Source: Triplophysa rosa
Lineage: Eukaryota; Chordata; Actinopteri; Cypriniformes; Nemacheilidae
NCBI RefSeq assembly: GCF_024868665.1
Contig: NC_079913.1
Span: forward strand, 12,353,824 to 12,417,823
Reading direction: 5' to 3'
DNA: 64,000 bases
Below the pieces are notes generated by a model that was not told the DNA's origin, did not search any database, and saw only the letters and a list, made by a program, of their open reading frames with translations. Each line of letters opens with the position of its first letter. Position 1 is the stretch's first letter. Position numbers and translations under genes: made by a program. Shown one piece after another: positions 32,813 to 43,410 of the stretch.

Positions 32813-33719
32813 AGTACCCGTGAACCGGAAGTTGCGATCATTTTTACTTCCAAGTGAAATGGAATTTTGAATGAGAAAAATAGTGTGCGTGGCTTTAGTC
32901 TATCTTTGCGATTTGATTAGATGTATAAAAACAGCCGTTCTATTTTGAAATTGAACTGGCAGCAGACTGACAGTTGAAGGGGAGGAGTTTACGGATGCTC
33001 CGCCCAAGCCGTCTAACATACGTCATCTAAAATGGATTGTCACAGGACAGAAGTGCATTTTCAGAGTTTAACTGAAGATTATGAGGTCACACGATTTTTA
33101 AAAAGGGAATGATGTCATGAGGGGGCTAGGTGAGACACAAGGATACAGAGGACAGAGGACCCAGGCGCAGACAGCAAGGAAGGGGTTAACAAGACATTTT
33201 AATAATAAGATAATACAAATACCCACGACGGGGTAACATAATAAAACAAGGGAATCCCACAACATGACAAGACATGACTAAGACTAACTACACTGAAACC
33301 AGACTGGAGATAAACAAGGACTACAATTAACTAAACTAGACTTGACACGGAACAGGAACTCACACCATACAAATAACAATGAACCAGCACGGGACAGAAA
33401 ACACAAGAGCATTATAAAGGGGATAAATCAAGAGGGGAACAGGTGAAGGGCATGAAACAATAAACGAGCAATAACGAGGAGACGAGAGGGCGGGAACAGA
33501 GACGAGACCAGAGAGGGTGTATGGAAGGCCATAAGGGCCAAAATTACCCCTCTCCACATGAAACATGGGGTTCCGTCATGGTTCTGCCTCTCTTGTCACG
33601 TCTTTCTTGGTCTTGTGGCAGAACCATGACAAATGACCCACATTGATAAACTATTTAGAATAAACGCTGAAATATTTCATGAAAAAACAGGCAGTATAAT
33701 TTTTTATTTCACTGGGACT
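32813..33719 (+). mobile_element. TTAA MITE family D, copy 1, carrying a solo LTR
   Basis: The ends are AGTACCCGTGAACC (32813) and CACTGGGACT (ending 33719), flanked by TTAA at 32809-32812 and 33720-33723. The interior matches copies at 43005-43406 and 60637-61040, with landmarks aaacagccg-t, gaactggcagcagactgaca, ggggaggagtt and gcatttcatg-like tails. A solo LTR interrupts it at 33113-33631. Without the LTR the element is about 390 bp. Confidence 0.87.
33113..33631 (-). mobile_element. solo LTR, 519 bp, same family as 26271-26790
   Basis: On the minus strand it begins TGTCATGGTTCTGCC and ends CCTCATGACA, with a perfect 5-bp duplication AATGA (33108-33112 and 33632-33636). Near its 5' end an extra inverted stretch (tcatggttctgcc against ggcagaaccatga, 33576-33630) creates a local hairpin. 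It is nested in MITE family D. Confidence 0.87.
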
Positions 33720-33723
33720 TTAA

Positions 33724-34365
33724 AATGACAAGAAGGTGATGACAGAATGGTCACATTTTTGGGTAAAACTCAAAACAGGCATGTGTTAATCCACCCTTTA
33801 TAAAATAGCTATGAGATGCTTGTGGACAAATACATGTACACTGTGTTCTTCTGATGCACTCTTTCAGAAACGTGTAGGCTACAGTATGTGTTAACCGCCA
33901 TTACACCTGATTGTGGTAATGACAGGTTTTAATCCTTACTGGTGTTTGAGGTGCGATGTAAATCATATTTAGAATCTTTCCTCTGCTAATGAATAAAGCT
34001 TTTGAATAAAGCCCCTCCCCCTCCCCACCCCCACCTCATCTCTCTCACTCTCTCTCATTGGCTGGAGTGTGCTGTTGGCCATGTCTCTTCAGACATGCTT
34101 TACACTAATGAACAAAGTAAGGGTTGTGCATCACGCGTACAGACGCACACTGTATTTCAGCTCTTACAAAGAACTACCATATAACTACAACACTCCTGAT
34201 GTGCCTCTCTCATTTCCATTTCCAACATCACAGTCTAAACTAGAATTAAGGTCTGCATTTAAATGTACCGATCTCATTGTACACAGAGTCTACAAAAGTT
34301 ATGTCGCCATGTCGCAGCTAATTAAAAAAGGTCCCTTTTCCATGTTATTTAGAATTTTTGCGCAA
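33724..34365. other. no gene recognised
   Basis: No supported gene or bounded repeat. A CT-rich stretch lies at about 34010-34060, and the 121-codon plus frame at 34069-34434 runs into a hAT MITE and is not convincing. Confidence 0.35.
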
Positions 34366-34369
34366 CAAA

Positions 34370-34604
34370 CAGGCCCGGTACTAGGCTCGTTCAACTGGGG
34401 GGAAATCATACATTCTGGTTGTGCAGATATATAATAATAGTTCATTCCATGCATAATTTATTATTAATAGTTTATTTAATAGATCATACAAATAAGTATT
34501 TATTAATAATGTAATAATAAGTATTTAATTTGAAATTTGAAGTTGTATATTTTTGGAGGGGCCCAAGAAAAATCTGGAGGGGCAATGCTCCAGACCCGGC
34601 CCTG
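34370..34604. mobile_element. hAT MITE, 235 bp
   Basis: The ends are CAGGCCCGGTACTAGG and the mirrored CCCGGCCCTG, flanked by 8-bp sequences GCAACAAA and GGGACAAA that agree at six of eight positions, consistent with an ageing hAT duplication. The interior is AT-rich and non-coding. Confidence 0.7.
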
Positions 34605-34835
34605 GGGACAAACTACAATGAATTCTATATTAGTAACAGTTGTTTTTTTACATTTTGGGCTTTGTGTCTGGTGTAGAGAAGGTGTTAAAGTGATGTGTGT
34701 AATTTATCATTGTAAAACATGTCTGCATGTTTAATATGCAGAGACAACTATATTTACATAATTTGCAGGTTGTTTCAATAGTAAACACTGTGGATCTGTG
34801 TAACTTTCAAAACATTGCTGTGTACTTCTAAATCA

Positions 34836-35722
34836 TTACATTTACATTTACTCATTTGGCAGACGCTTTTATCCAAAGTGACTTACAAGTAGGAGAGCAT
34901 ATAAACATTTTGTCAACACGCTAAACAGTACCGTTAGTTTACAAGGCCATGCAAGCTGGAGTAAGCAAAGGAGAGAATGAACGACAAGATCTATTTTTTG
35001 GGGACACAACACAAACAGTTATTGGTTACTGGTTAGTCAAATAAATGCGGAACAGGTATGTTTTGAGCTGTTTTGTTTTGAAGGATGCTGCCGTTCGGGT
35101 GGAGGCTGGTAGTTCATTCCACCACAGTGGAACCGAATGAGTGAAGGTTTTTGCAAGCGATTTGGTGCCTCGCTATGATGGAACAACCAGGCGTTGCTCA
35201 TTTTCAGACCGAATATGACAGGAGGGGATGTAGACCTGGAGCAGTGAGTTAAGGTAAATGGGCAAATTTTCCGTTATCATTCTGAAGGTCAGTGTCAGAG
35301 ATTTAAACTTGATGCGGACGGCCAGTGAAGTGAAATCAGGAGGGGTGTTACATGGGTCCTTTTAGGCTGATTGAAAACTAGACATGTATATGCATTCTGG
35401 ATCATCCGGCCACTAGAGAGTTGCAGTAGTTCAGTCTTGATATGACCAGAGCTTGGACTAGCAGCTGAGAGGTATGCTCCGACAGGAACGGCCTGATTTT
35501 CCTGATGTTGTAGAGCACATACCTGCAAGTTCATGAGGTTGCTGCGATGTGAAAGGTGAACTTCAGCTGGTCGTTGAACATCACCCCCAGGTTCCTCACA
35601 GACTTGGTTGGTGTTATAGTTGAGGATCCGAGCTGAATGGTAAGGTGGTGTTCAATTGATGGGTGTTCCGGTATAACCAGGAGTTCTGTCTTGGAGAGGT
35701 TGAGTTGTAGGTGATGCTCTTT
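34836..35722 (-). pseudogene. L2-clade LINE, 5'-truncated reverse transcriptase fragment
   Basis: Read on the minus strand, the protein blocks are LQLNLSKTELLV, then ITPTKSVRNLGVMFNDQLKF, then VLYNIRKIRPFLSEH-like and QALVISRLNYCNSL-like sequence across frame breaks, and VFNQPKRTHVTPLLISLHW. This order is the C-terminal part of the L2/CR1-type ORF2 after the catalytic core. The element ends in the tail aaaagcgtctgccaaatgag followed by gtaaat repeats (complement of 34836-34855). Frameshifts and stops make it dead. LINE ORF2 normally nicks target DNA and reverse-transcribes its own RNA. Confidence 0.85.
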
Positions 35723-35961
35723 CTGAGCTTTCTGTTTTGGTCAAAGACTTCGTCCAGTTTAGATTTAGAACGATGATCAAAACAGAGCAGTTGCTTGTTT
35801 CTGGATCTGTGAATGCTGTACTCTTTCAGATGTATAACAGCTCCCTCACTGCATAAAAGTGAAAACATAGACAGCTGGAAAAACTCAAACCTTTTCATAA
35901 ATGATGAAAAGGGTTAGAATAAAATGGCGAGGAAAGAGTTAAGGAGGGACTACTTCTATGT

Positions 35962-36239
35962 CCAATGAAAAATGAAAGTTCTTTCATTAATTACTTACCC
36001 TCATGTCGTAGAAGAGAAGAAATGGTTAAATCATTTTTTCTTGTACACAAAAAACTCTCCTTGCTTCATAAAATCATGGAAAACCGCTTTTCTGGTACTT
36101 TCATTGCTGCCAATGGGGGTTCAGAAAGCTCTTGGATTTTTTCAAAAATATCTTAATTTGTGTTCTGAAGATAAAAACAGAGATCGTAGTGATGGTGAGA
36201 AATTAATGTCAGAATTATCATTTTCGGTGAACTAACCCT
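35962..36239. repeat. TTAA MITE family A, copy abutting family E
   Basis: The left arm (aaaaatgaaagttctttcat, ttacttaccctcatgtcg) and right arm (caaaaatatcttaatttgtg, tcattttcggtgaactaacc) are both recognisable. Its right TTAA (36240-36243) is also the left TTAA of the family E element, so the two elements share a target site. Confidence 0.65.
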
Positions 36240-36269
36240 TTAAAGGTGTCATGAACTGGCCTTTTTTAT

Positions 36270-37089
36270 TCACTGTAAAAAATGAAAAGTTGACTTAACT
36301 TAAAATTTCAAGGCAACTCGCTGCACAGCTTTTTTGAGTTTACTCAACTTTTGGCCAAGTATTTCACCTAACTCAATTAACTGAGTAATGTCACATGACA
36401 GTCAATTGAAAAAAAATTGTTGAACCAACTTAAAATAAATATGCAACAATCAAATTTCTGAGTTCACTCAACTATGGCCTTAGTTGACCCAACTCAAAAG
36501 ATTATGTTTCATATAACGTTAATATATAAATGTTCTATTATTATATACACACTCTACTTAATAGATATATTATATACACACTCTACTTAAGTAACTGCTT
36601 AAGCTGTTTGTGATTTAAACATTTGAGTAGTGGCCTCACTGCGTCATTTACTTCAGACCTCAACACTGAGCACATGAGCTTCAATCATGGTAACAATCAT
36701 CAAACATCATTAAACATCATATAGTTAAAAAAGGAACTCTAAATACTAAAGGTAACTTACAATGACAACAAAAACAAAAAATATAGCCAGCAAACACTAA
36801 AATAGCAATCATTTTAATAATTTTAACCGGCGAATTGAAAATTCTGCAATGCATACTGGGAACTTTCAAACACTAGAATTGTTTTTTTGAGATTACCCAG
36901 TTTGGCAAGTTGGTCAAACTTCATGACTTAGATATCTTAGTGCAGTCAACAAAAGAATCTTTGTTGGTACCACATTTAGACTGATTTTGTTCAGTATACT
37001 CAAAATAATACATTCTTCCAAAAACTTTGTTCAATTTACTTTATTACCTTTGTTGGGAGAACAATTTGAAGTTGTATTTTTTACAGTGT
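36270..37089. mobile_element. hAT-like element (CACTGTAAAAAAT ends), nested
   Basis: The inverted ends cactgtaaaaaa / ttttttacagtg bracket about 820 bp, flanked by 8-bp duplications TTTTTTAT (36262-36269 and 37090-37097). The interior has many near-repeats of tgagtt-actcaact type (for example gagtttactcaacttttggc and gttcactcaactatggcc). It is AT-rich and has no transposase frame, so it is non-autonomous. It is inserted in family E. Confidence 0.75.
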
Positions 37090-37415
37090 TTTTTTATACT
37101 GTTGTATAAGGTCTACTTATGATATTCGCATGGTTTTTACATTCGAAAACATCAAAATCAATAAGTAATAAGCTATTTTCTACCCGGGATTTGAGACCGG
37201 CTCTACAAACGCTCGGTTTTAATGGGCGTGCCGCATTGAAGACTTGGAAGTAAACGCCCACTGCTATGATTGGATAGCAGTTTGCGTAGTAAACTTAGTT
37301 GGAGCCTTCTGTGAATTTGGTTAGACACGTAACGTTAGGATACACATTATCAGGACATATCAAGCAATCTCTAACAAAGCAATAGTGACGCATAGTAAAA
37401 ATATGTTTTACTCAC

Positions 37416-37703
37416 ATAAGATTGCTGCGCCATTCCTGTCAGATCCAATATTGACGGCACAGCACTGCTTTTTAATTTTGGTCCCTCCGCAAATCCAGCG
37501 TCGACCTGTGCCTTGTTCACAAAGGAATCCGCAGTGAAATGAAGCGAACAAATGCTCAATGTTTTACCCACGTGAGCTGGAACGTCTTTAAAAATAAACT
37601 TTAACCCTGCATTACTAATGTTGGAAGCCGAAGGAAGGTTATGCAGCGACTGTGTTCTTCCACAACCAGGCACTGCACAGTATTTTGCGATCTTTAACGG
37701 CAT
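37416..37703 (-). CDS. THAP zinc-finger domain exon inside a TTAA transposon
   Basis: The ATG at 37703 opens 96 codons that end exactly at a strong donor (TTAT followed by GTGAGTAAA, intron from 37415), phase 0. The peptide has the THAP signature: Cys9-X4-Cys14, then 37 residues to Cys52-X2-His55 (YCAVPGC ... SICSLHF). It ends with an AVPS motif at residues 81-84, matching the conserved AVPT/S box of the domain. THAP domains are C2CH zinc-coordinating DNA-binding modules, here presumably for recognising transposon ends. No catalytic part is encoded nearby; the frame read through the donor stops at 37371. An L2 LINE lies just upstream of the start codon (insertion about 15 bp away) and would disrupt the original 5' UTR or promoter. 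Alternative: a captured host THAP exon. Confidence 0.75.
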
Positions 37704-37717
37704 GTTTATTGCTTGCT

Positions 37718-38253
37718 TATATGCATATAAGCTCTATCATATGCTGTCAATCTCAGATGCAGAGAAGTTAATTCATGCATTCATGACATCAAGACTAGAT
37801 TACTGTAATGCACTGTTAGGTGGTTGCCCTGCAGGCTTATTACAAAAACTCCAATTGGTCCAAAACGCGGCAGCTCGAGTTCTTACACGTACAAAAAAGT
37901 ATGAACATATTAGCCCGGTTCTGTCAACCTTGCACTGGTTACCTATAAAGCATCGCGTTAACTTTAAAATCTTGCTTATTACCTATAAAGCCTTACATGG
38001 TTTAGCTCCTCAGTACTTGAATGAACTCCTTTTGTATTACAGTCCTTCACGTGCATTACGCTCTCAGGCGTCCTGTCAGTTGGTAATACCTAGAATTTCA
38101 AAATCAAGTGCAGGTGGTAGATCCTTTTCCTATCTAGCGCCTAAACTTTGGAATAGTCTTCCCTGCACTGTCCGGGAGGCAGACACACTCTGTCAGTTTA
38201 AATCTAGACTAAAGACGCATCTTTTTAATCTTGCATACACTACTCTTCCATAA
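37718..38253 (+). pseudogene. L2 ORF2 C-terminal fragment
   Basis: An open frame of about 178 codons within the LINE encodes the region after the reverse-transcriptase catalytic core: FMTSRLDYCNALLGG, QLVQNAAARVLTRTKKYEHI, LHWLPIKHRVNFKILLITYK, then APKLWNSLP and FKSRLKTHLFNLAY before the stop. This order is typical of the L2/CR1 ORF2 C-terminus. The frame is undamaged, so the insertion is fairly recent, but the endonuclease and catalytic domains were lost by 5' truncation. The open frame also reads back into the host element (from 37618), which is incidental. Confidence 0.88.
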
Positions 38254-38924
38254 TATAAATCTTCAGAGGGTTTAGGCTGCATTAGTTAGATCAACCGGAA
38301 CCAAAAACACAACTGATGTACTTGTTGCATCAAAGAGTACAGAACAGTACTCTACTCTCAGCCAGTCTTGTCTCATTGTTCCAAGGTTACCACAGCGAGC
38401 AGGATGCAGTTCATGGCCTGACCTGATGGTAGAGCGGAGAATGGGAAGTGGGGACCTGACAAGAGCTGAGATGATAGAGCTGGATAAAGAAGGACGCGGT
38501 CTCTTGACATGTCTTCACCACAAAACTTCAAATGCTATTAGATTATTAATGATAATCTTAAACTATAATTTATTTTATTATTAAGTTTATTTATTTTATT
38601 TAGCCTTGTTGTGCAAGTTCTCTGGAGCTTGTGCAGAGGCAGCAGCTTTTGCCAGAGGGGAACTGGAATCCCCTGGTTGGGCCTGGGTTCTCCTGAGGTT
38701 TTTTTTCTCGATTAGAGTTTTGGGTTCCTCGCCACCGTTTGCATACTGTTTTTGCACTATCTGCCTGACCGGGGGGGCTGCTTTAGAATCTTAAAGTTTT
38801 ACTTAATTAATATTGCATATAGGAATTTATTATCTGTTATATTTGACCTGTGCTTCTCTCTCCTTTATCCTAAATGTGTGCTCTCACTGAGCGTGTGTGT
38901 GTGTGCGTACTTGTCTGTGTACGT

Positions 38925-38926
<2 letters not shown>

Positions 38927-38970
<44 letters not shown>
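38927..38970. repeat. (GT)22 microsatellite
   Basis: A pure GT run in the L2 3' UTR with impure GT-rich sequence on either side (38892-39040). It creates Cys/Val-rich and His/Thr-rich open frames on both strands that are not genes. Confidence 0.97.
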
Positions 38971-38971
<1 letters not shown>

Positions 38972-40256
38972 TCTGTGTCTGTGTGTGTTGGTGCGTGTGC
39001 GTGTTGTGTGTGTGGAGTGTTTTGTGTGTGGGTGTGTCTGTCTTCTGTGTTTTCAACCTCTTCTTGTTTTTGCAGGTACAACTTTGATTGTTTTGCTTGT
39101 AGTCAATGTGTCTCATGTACAGCTGCTTTGTAACAATGAAAATTGTAAAAGCGCTATATAAATAAAGTTGAGTTGAGTTGAGTTGCTTGCTCTATCTGGT
39201 TCCGCGCAACTTGTGTTACTCCAGTTCCAGTGGGCGGGGCTAGAGAAGTAGTCATTGATATTCTTCTGTGGAGGCGGTGTTCATTAAAGCTATAGATAGG
39301 TGCACTCCAGGACATGGTGTTCGCTGGGCCTGGTGTCAATAACAGTTGTAATTTCAGTAACAAGGGCATTTTCAGTTCTGACACTTACACGATGTTCGCT
39401 TGAATACGATTCCCTCTTATACAACAAAATCTCGGGTTAAAATTGATGTCTTATTTCATGACACCTTTAAAATCTTCATTGTTTTATAAATCAATTAATT
39501 AAATAAATCAATTCTAATACAAACTCTCCACTTAAATGAAGAGAGACCTGGATTGTCTGCGCCTGGTTTATACATTTGTGTTCAAAATGAATCAGTGCAA
39601 CAAAACTTGCTTAGGAGAAGTTTAATTATAGTAGTATATTCCATTTTATGTATAATAGTGCTTTGGGCGGCAAAATCGGTCTGCGCTGATAGTGAAGAAT
39701 ATCATATTCAAAGAACTATTTTAGTACATTCATATATGGATCAATTCAATCAGTGTATAAGCACATGTCTCTAACACAATTCTGAATGTTCAGCAACACA
39801 GAATCAGGAATATTTCCGTTGTTTTCACCATTGCCCTGTGGATAGGAACCACGACTACAATTGATTTAACCAATTTGAGTCATGTCAGAAGGCAAATTTA
39901 ATTATCGGATGTCGTATTGGACAGACGTGATGCAAACCGTGTGAGAGAGATTAAATCAGCACTAAATGCTTAACCATGTGATGCAATGGAGGAAATGTCT
40001 TTGGTGGGCTGTGATTGGTCAGTGTTTATCCTGGCTTGGTTTTTAGTTCCAGTTTTAGTCACAGGACAGATTTGTGTGGGTGTGATTATACTGTACTTTA
40101 CAATACTTTGTACTGTAACAATACTGAGCACAATACTGTAAACAAATACACCAGCTTTTAACTAAGTGTGTACTCATGAGCAGTTTTGAGTGTTCTACTT
40201 TCTATTTTCAAGTTTGGGTGTTAAAAGTGAAAGAAATGTCAGGTCACCCTAAAAAC

Positions 40257-40559
40257 CAAGGGCGTCAGTTTGATTTTGACATTTGTGGGGACATAAAATT
40301 GGTCTGCGCTATTTTTACAGAACGCGGTTTTAAAATATTATTAATTTCAATTAAATGATTCCTGGACTAATAAATGTAGATTAAAATAAGTATTAAGTAA
40401 AAAGTAAAAAAACACAAGACACAGGCGGTCATCAGAGGTTATATATATGTGAGGTTATATATATGTGTAGATTAATTGTTTGGTCGAAATGATTGGTAGG
40501 GACAATTTAGTGTTCTCAGGATATCGTCCCTACCCAAATCTACCAAATCGACGCCCTTG
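40257..40559. mobile_element. hAT MITE, 303 bp
   Basis: The ends are CAAGGGCGTCAGTTTG and the mirrored AAATCGACGCCCTTG, flanked by a perfect 8-bp duplication CTAAAAAC (40249-40256 and 40560-40567). The interior has a direct duplication of gaggttatatatatgtg near 40436-40470. It is non-coding. Confidence 0.9.
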
Positions 40560-40569
40560 CTAAAAACAA

Positions 40570-41315
40570 AAGCATTGTTGCATTATATCATGACAGTTAA
40601 GTGCATTCTGCTCTCAAATCTTCATTACCATAATGGAATAAATAAATAAATCATTCTATTATATTATTATTTAAATTATATAATTCTTAATGAAAAACAT
40701 TTTAAATTAATTCTAATTCTATTCTACTCAGTCTTAATACATTTTCTCAAACGCAGCTCAAGTGCTCTGTGTTTATATTATGCTGACAGTTCAGTTATCT
40801 TTAACTAAGTGCTGACCCACTGTATAGTTTAAGTTTGGTTTTAAAGTTTGTTTTACATAAACCACATTTATTTCTCTGGCCACTTTTCTGTGGTCTTTTA
40901 ATTGGCATATTTCAAATTTATTAGGAGTTTATTGTATTATTTTCTCACAGTTGTGTGTGCCAGACTTAGACTCTTACCCCCAAATGCCCCCTAGCTGACA
41001 GGGGAACTTTTCCTATTTAAAGGAGAAGTAATATCTGTACACTAGCACCACTGAATTGCTTAAAAGAGTGTATTATTTTAGATACAGTAGTTCTACTCTA
41101 CACTTATTGGTTGAGCCAATGTTGCCATGTTGGGTCAGTTGTGATTCTCAAACAACAGAATGAGTCTACTTTATGAACGCTAAGTCAGAGATTTCAATAT
41201 ACATACTGTAATATTTTAATTTCTGCCGTTTTTAAGGAGAAATTAATAAAGTTGTAGAGCCTTAAGTGACCTTCAAAGCGATAACATTTCCATCTGTGTA
41301 TAGCTGCCACTGTAT
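40570..41315. other. no gene recognised
   Basis: AT-rich sequence with no supported gene, RNA or bounded repeat. Confidence 0.4.
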
Positions 41316-41320
41316 ATTAA

Positions 41321-41566
41321 AGGGACAGTTCACCAGAACTGTTTGTTTTCCTAAATTCTTCAAAATATCTCATTTTGTGTTCAACAGAACCAAATGCAAT
41401 CATTTTTTCCTACTTTAGTCAATGGTGCCACAGAAATCTCAGTTGCTAACATTCTTTTAAATATCTTTCTTTGTGTTCAACCAAAGAAAGAAATGTATAC
41501 AGATTTGGAACAACTTGAGGGTGAGTAATTCATGACAAAATTTTCATTTTTTGGTGAACTATCCCT
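41321..41566. mobile_element. TTAA MITE family A, copy
   Basis: The ends are AGGGACAGTTCACC and GGTGAACTATCCCT, with TTAA at 41317-41320 and 41567-41570. The right arm is full length (gagggtgagtaa); the left arm is shortened by an internal deletion. Another copy begins 30 bp farther on. Confidence 0.85.
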
Positions 41567-41595
41567 TTAAGATGACACGGCTGAAAGAGCTTTAA

Positions 41596-41903
41596 AGGGA
41601 TAGTTCAGCCAAAAATGAAGATTCGATCATCATTTACTCACCCTCAAGTTGTTCCAAACCCGTGTAAATGTCATTGTTCTGCTAAAAACTAGGGAAGATA
41701 TTTGAAAAAATGTCAGTAACCAAACAGATCTCATCCCCAATAAATACTATGGGAGTAAATGGGGGATGAGATCCGTTTGGTTACTGACATTATTCCAAAT
41801 ATCTTCCTTTGTGTTTAGCAGAACAAAGAAATGTGTACAGGTTAGGAACAATCTGAGGGTGAGTAAATGATGACAGAATTTTCATTTTTGTTGAACTTCC
41901 CCT
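41596..41903. mobile_element. TTAA MITE family A, full palindromic copy
   Basis: The ends are AGGGATAGTTCAG and the mirrored TTGAACTTCCCCT, with TTAA at 41592-41595 and 41904-41907. The two arms mirror each other through the centre (gtcagtaaccaaacagatct against tccgtttggttactgacatt), so a hairpin of about 300 bases is possible. Confidence 0.88.
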
Positions 41904-41907
41904 TTAA

Positions 41908-42216
41908 CTTAAAAAAACACATAATACTTAAAGAGCACAGATTGCAATAAAGCTGCAATAGCACCAATTAAAAAGGGTAGCCTCCTTTTCTGCAGAAGAA
42001 CAGATCACATGTAATATTTTCGATGAGAATAACCTTTAAGTAAAGCAGCCTGCTGTTGTTCGCTTTGAGAGAGGAAATAGGTAACCTTTTCTGATATCGT
42101 AATCTGATATTTGAGGATGGATGAACCTAATACTTTGTCTCCTACAAATAAAGTTCACGTACCCTCCTATGAGCATATCCTGCTGATCAAATGACAGCAG
42201 TCACTATATAATGCTC

Positions 42217-42251
<35 letters not shown>

Positions 42252-43000
42252 TTTCTCTACTCTATACCACACCAACACGCAAAGGTGCGAGGCTTCAGCT
42301 TACAATGACGATGAGGCACTAATGTGTGTGTGTGTTGCTTTAGGCTGTGTTTATGAGGCTCAGCTGGTGAGATGCTGACAGGAGCAGAGCAGGCGAGAAG
42401 AGGGTGACCCAGAAAGCGGAAAAAAGAGCTAGGAAGACAGTGATATTTTTAGATACGAGCATAATGATGAGAACTCTTCGGAGGGGACAAGCAAGAATGA
42501 TGGCGAGTGAGAGAGGTAGAGACCCTTATTCATTCTTGCATCCTGCTGTAATTTTCATCTCCTCCCCCTCCCTCAAAGGTGTTTTTCATTCATTTCTACA
42601 ACACTCACCTGGTCATTCAAAAAAAGCACAACTGCTCATGCACATACTGATGTTTTGTTATCAAAAAACACACAAGGACATTTAAATCATTTTAAAAAGC
42701 AGATCACACTTTAATATAGGAATAAAAGGTCTTAATTTACTCACCACTATGTCATTCTAAACCCATATAAGCCTATTTCATTCTTTTGCTGAAGACAAAA
42801 TAAGACATTTAGCAGATTGTTCATTCTGCTGTTTTCCATGCAATAAAAGTGTAAGGATCAAGGGCTTTCAAGCTCAGAAAACTCAGGACAAATAAATAAT
42901 AATTAAAATGTTTAAAACATCGAGAAGTCTATAACACTGTGTCTACACCGGACGCGAGTGAAAAACAACCAATCACATTACGTTTTGTGCCGCTTCATAT
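41908..43000. other. no gene recognised; partial MITE arm
   Basis: Apart from the AC microsatellite, a family A arm fragment can be traced at about 42725-42845 (tttactcaccactatgtcat, gctgaagaca). No gene is supported; the 93-codon frame at 42404-42685 has no family resemblance. Confidence 0.4.
42219..42248. repeat. (AC)n microsatellite
   Basis: A pure AC run of about 14-15 units. Confidence 0.97.
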
Positions 43001-43004
43001 TTAA

Positions 43005-43406
43005 AGTCCCCGTGAGCCGGAGGTTGCGATAGTTTTTACTTCCATATTTTGACGCATTTCCGAGTGAAATTCAATTTCAAATGAGAAAAAGTGGGCGTGG
43101 CTTTTGTCTTTCTCTGCGATTTGATTGGATTTATAAAAACAGCCATTGCATTTTGAAATTGAACTGGCAGCAGACTGACAGTTGAACGGGAGGAGTTAAC
43201 GGATGCTCCACCCAAGCCGTCTAATTTACGTCATTTAAGATGGACAGTCCCTGCAGGACGGAAGTGCATTTACAGATTTTAACAGGAGATTATGAGGGCA
43301 CATTCATTTTAAAAAGAGAAGGACCTACATTGATACGCTATTTATAATAAACACTGCAATATTTCATGAAAAAATAAGAATTGTCATTTTTAATTTCACT
43401 GGGACT
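43005..43406 (+). mobile_element. TTAA MITE family D, copy 2
   Basis: The ends are AGTCCCCGTGAGCC and TTCACTGGGACT, with TTAA at 43001-43004 and 43407-43410. It is 402 bp and uninterrupted, in the same orientation as the copies at 32813 and 60637. Confidence 0.9.
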
Positions 43407-43410
43407 TTAA

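Larger units (their letters stand above)
37718..39182 (+). mobile_element. L2-clade LINE, 5'-truncated, with intact 3' end
   Basis: A 9-bp duplication TTGCTTGCT flanks it (37709-37717 and 39183-39191). The 5' part encodes the C-terminus of ORF2; the 3' UTR includes a GT microsatellite. It ends in gctttgtaacaatgaaaatt, gtaaaagcgctatataaata and short gttga repeats, the usual L2 3' terminus in fish. It is inserted in the TTAA family E element, upstream of the THAP start codon. Confidence 0.88.
36244..39466 (-). mobile_element. TTAA transposon family E (Kolobok/T2 type) with a THAP exon
   Basis: The ends are AGGTGTCATGA (36244) and its exact complement TCATGACACCT (ending 39466), with TTAA outside at 36240-36243 and 39467-39470. 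The native sequence totals roughly 0.9 kb in three pieces (about 36244-36269, 37098-37717 and 39192-39466), separated by a hAT element and an L2 LINE. On the minus strand it carries a THAP-domain exon. To my knowledge Kolobok transposons combine TTAA duplications, AGG-type ends and THAP domains. No transposase catalytic domain is present here, so this is a deletion derivative. Confidence 0.78.

Noticed and set aside
38752..39161. Several Cys/Val- or Thr/His-rich ORFs on both strands
   Set aside because: They are products of the GT microsatellite in the 3' UTR of the L2 LINE.
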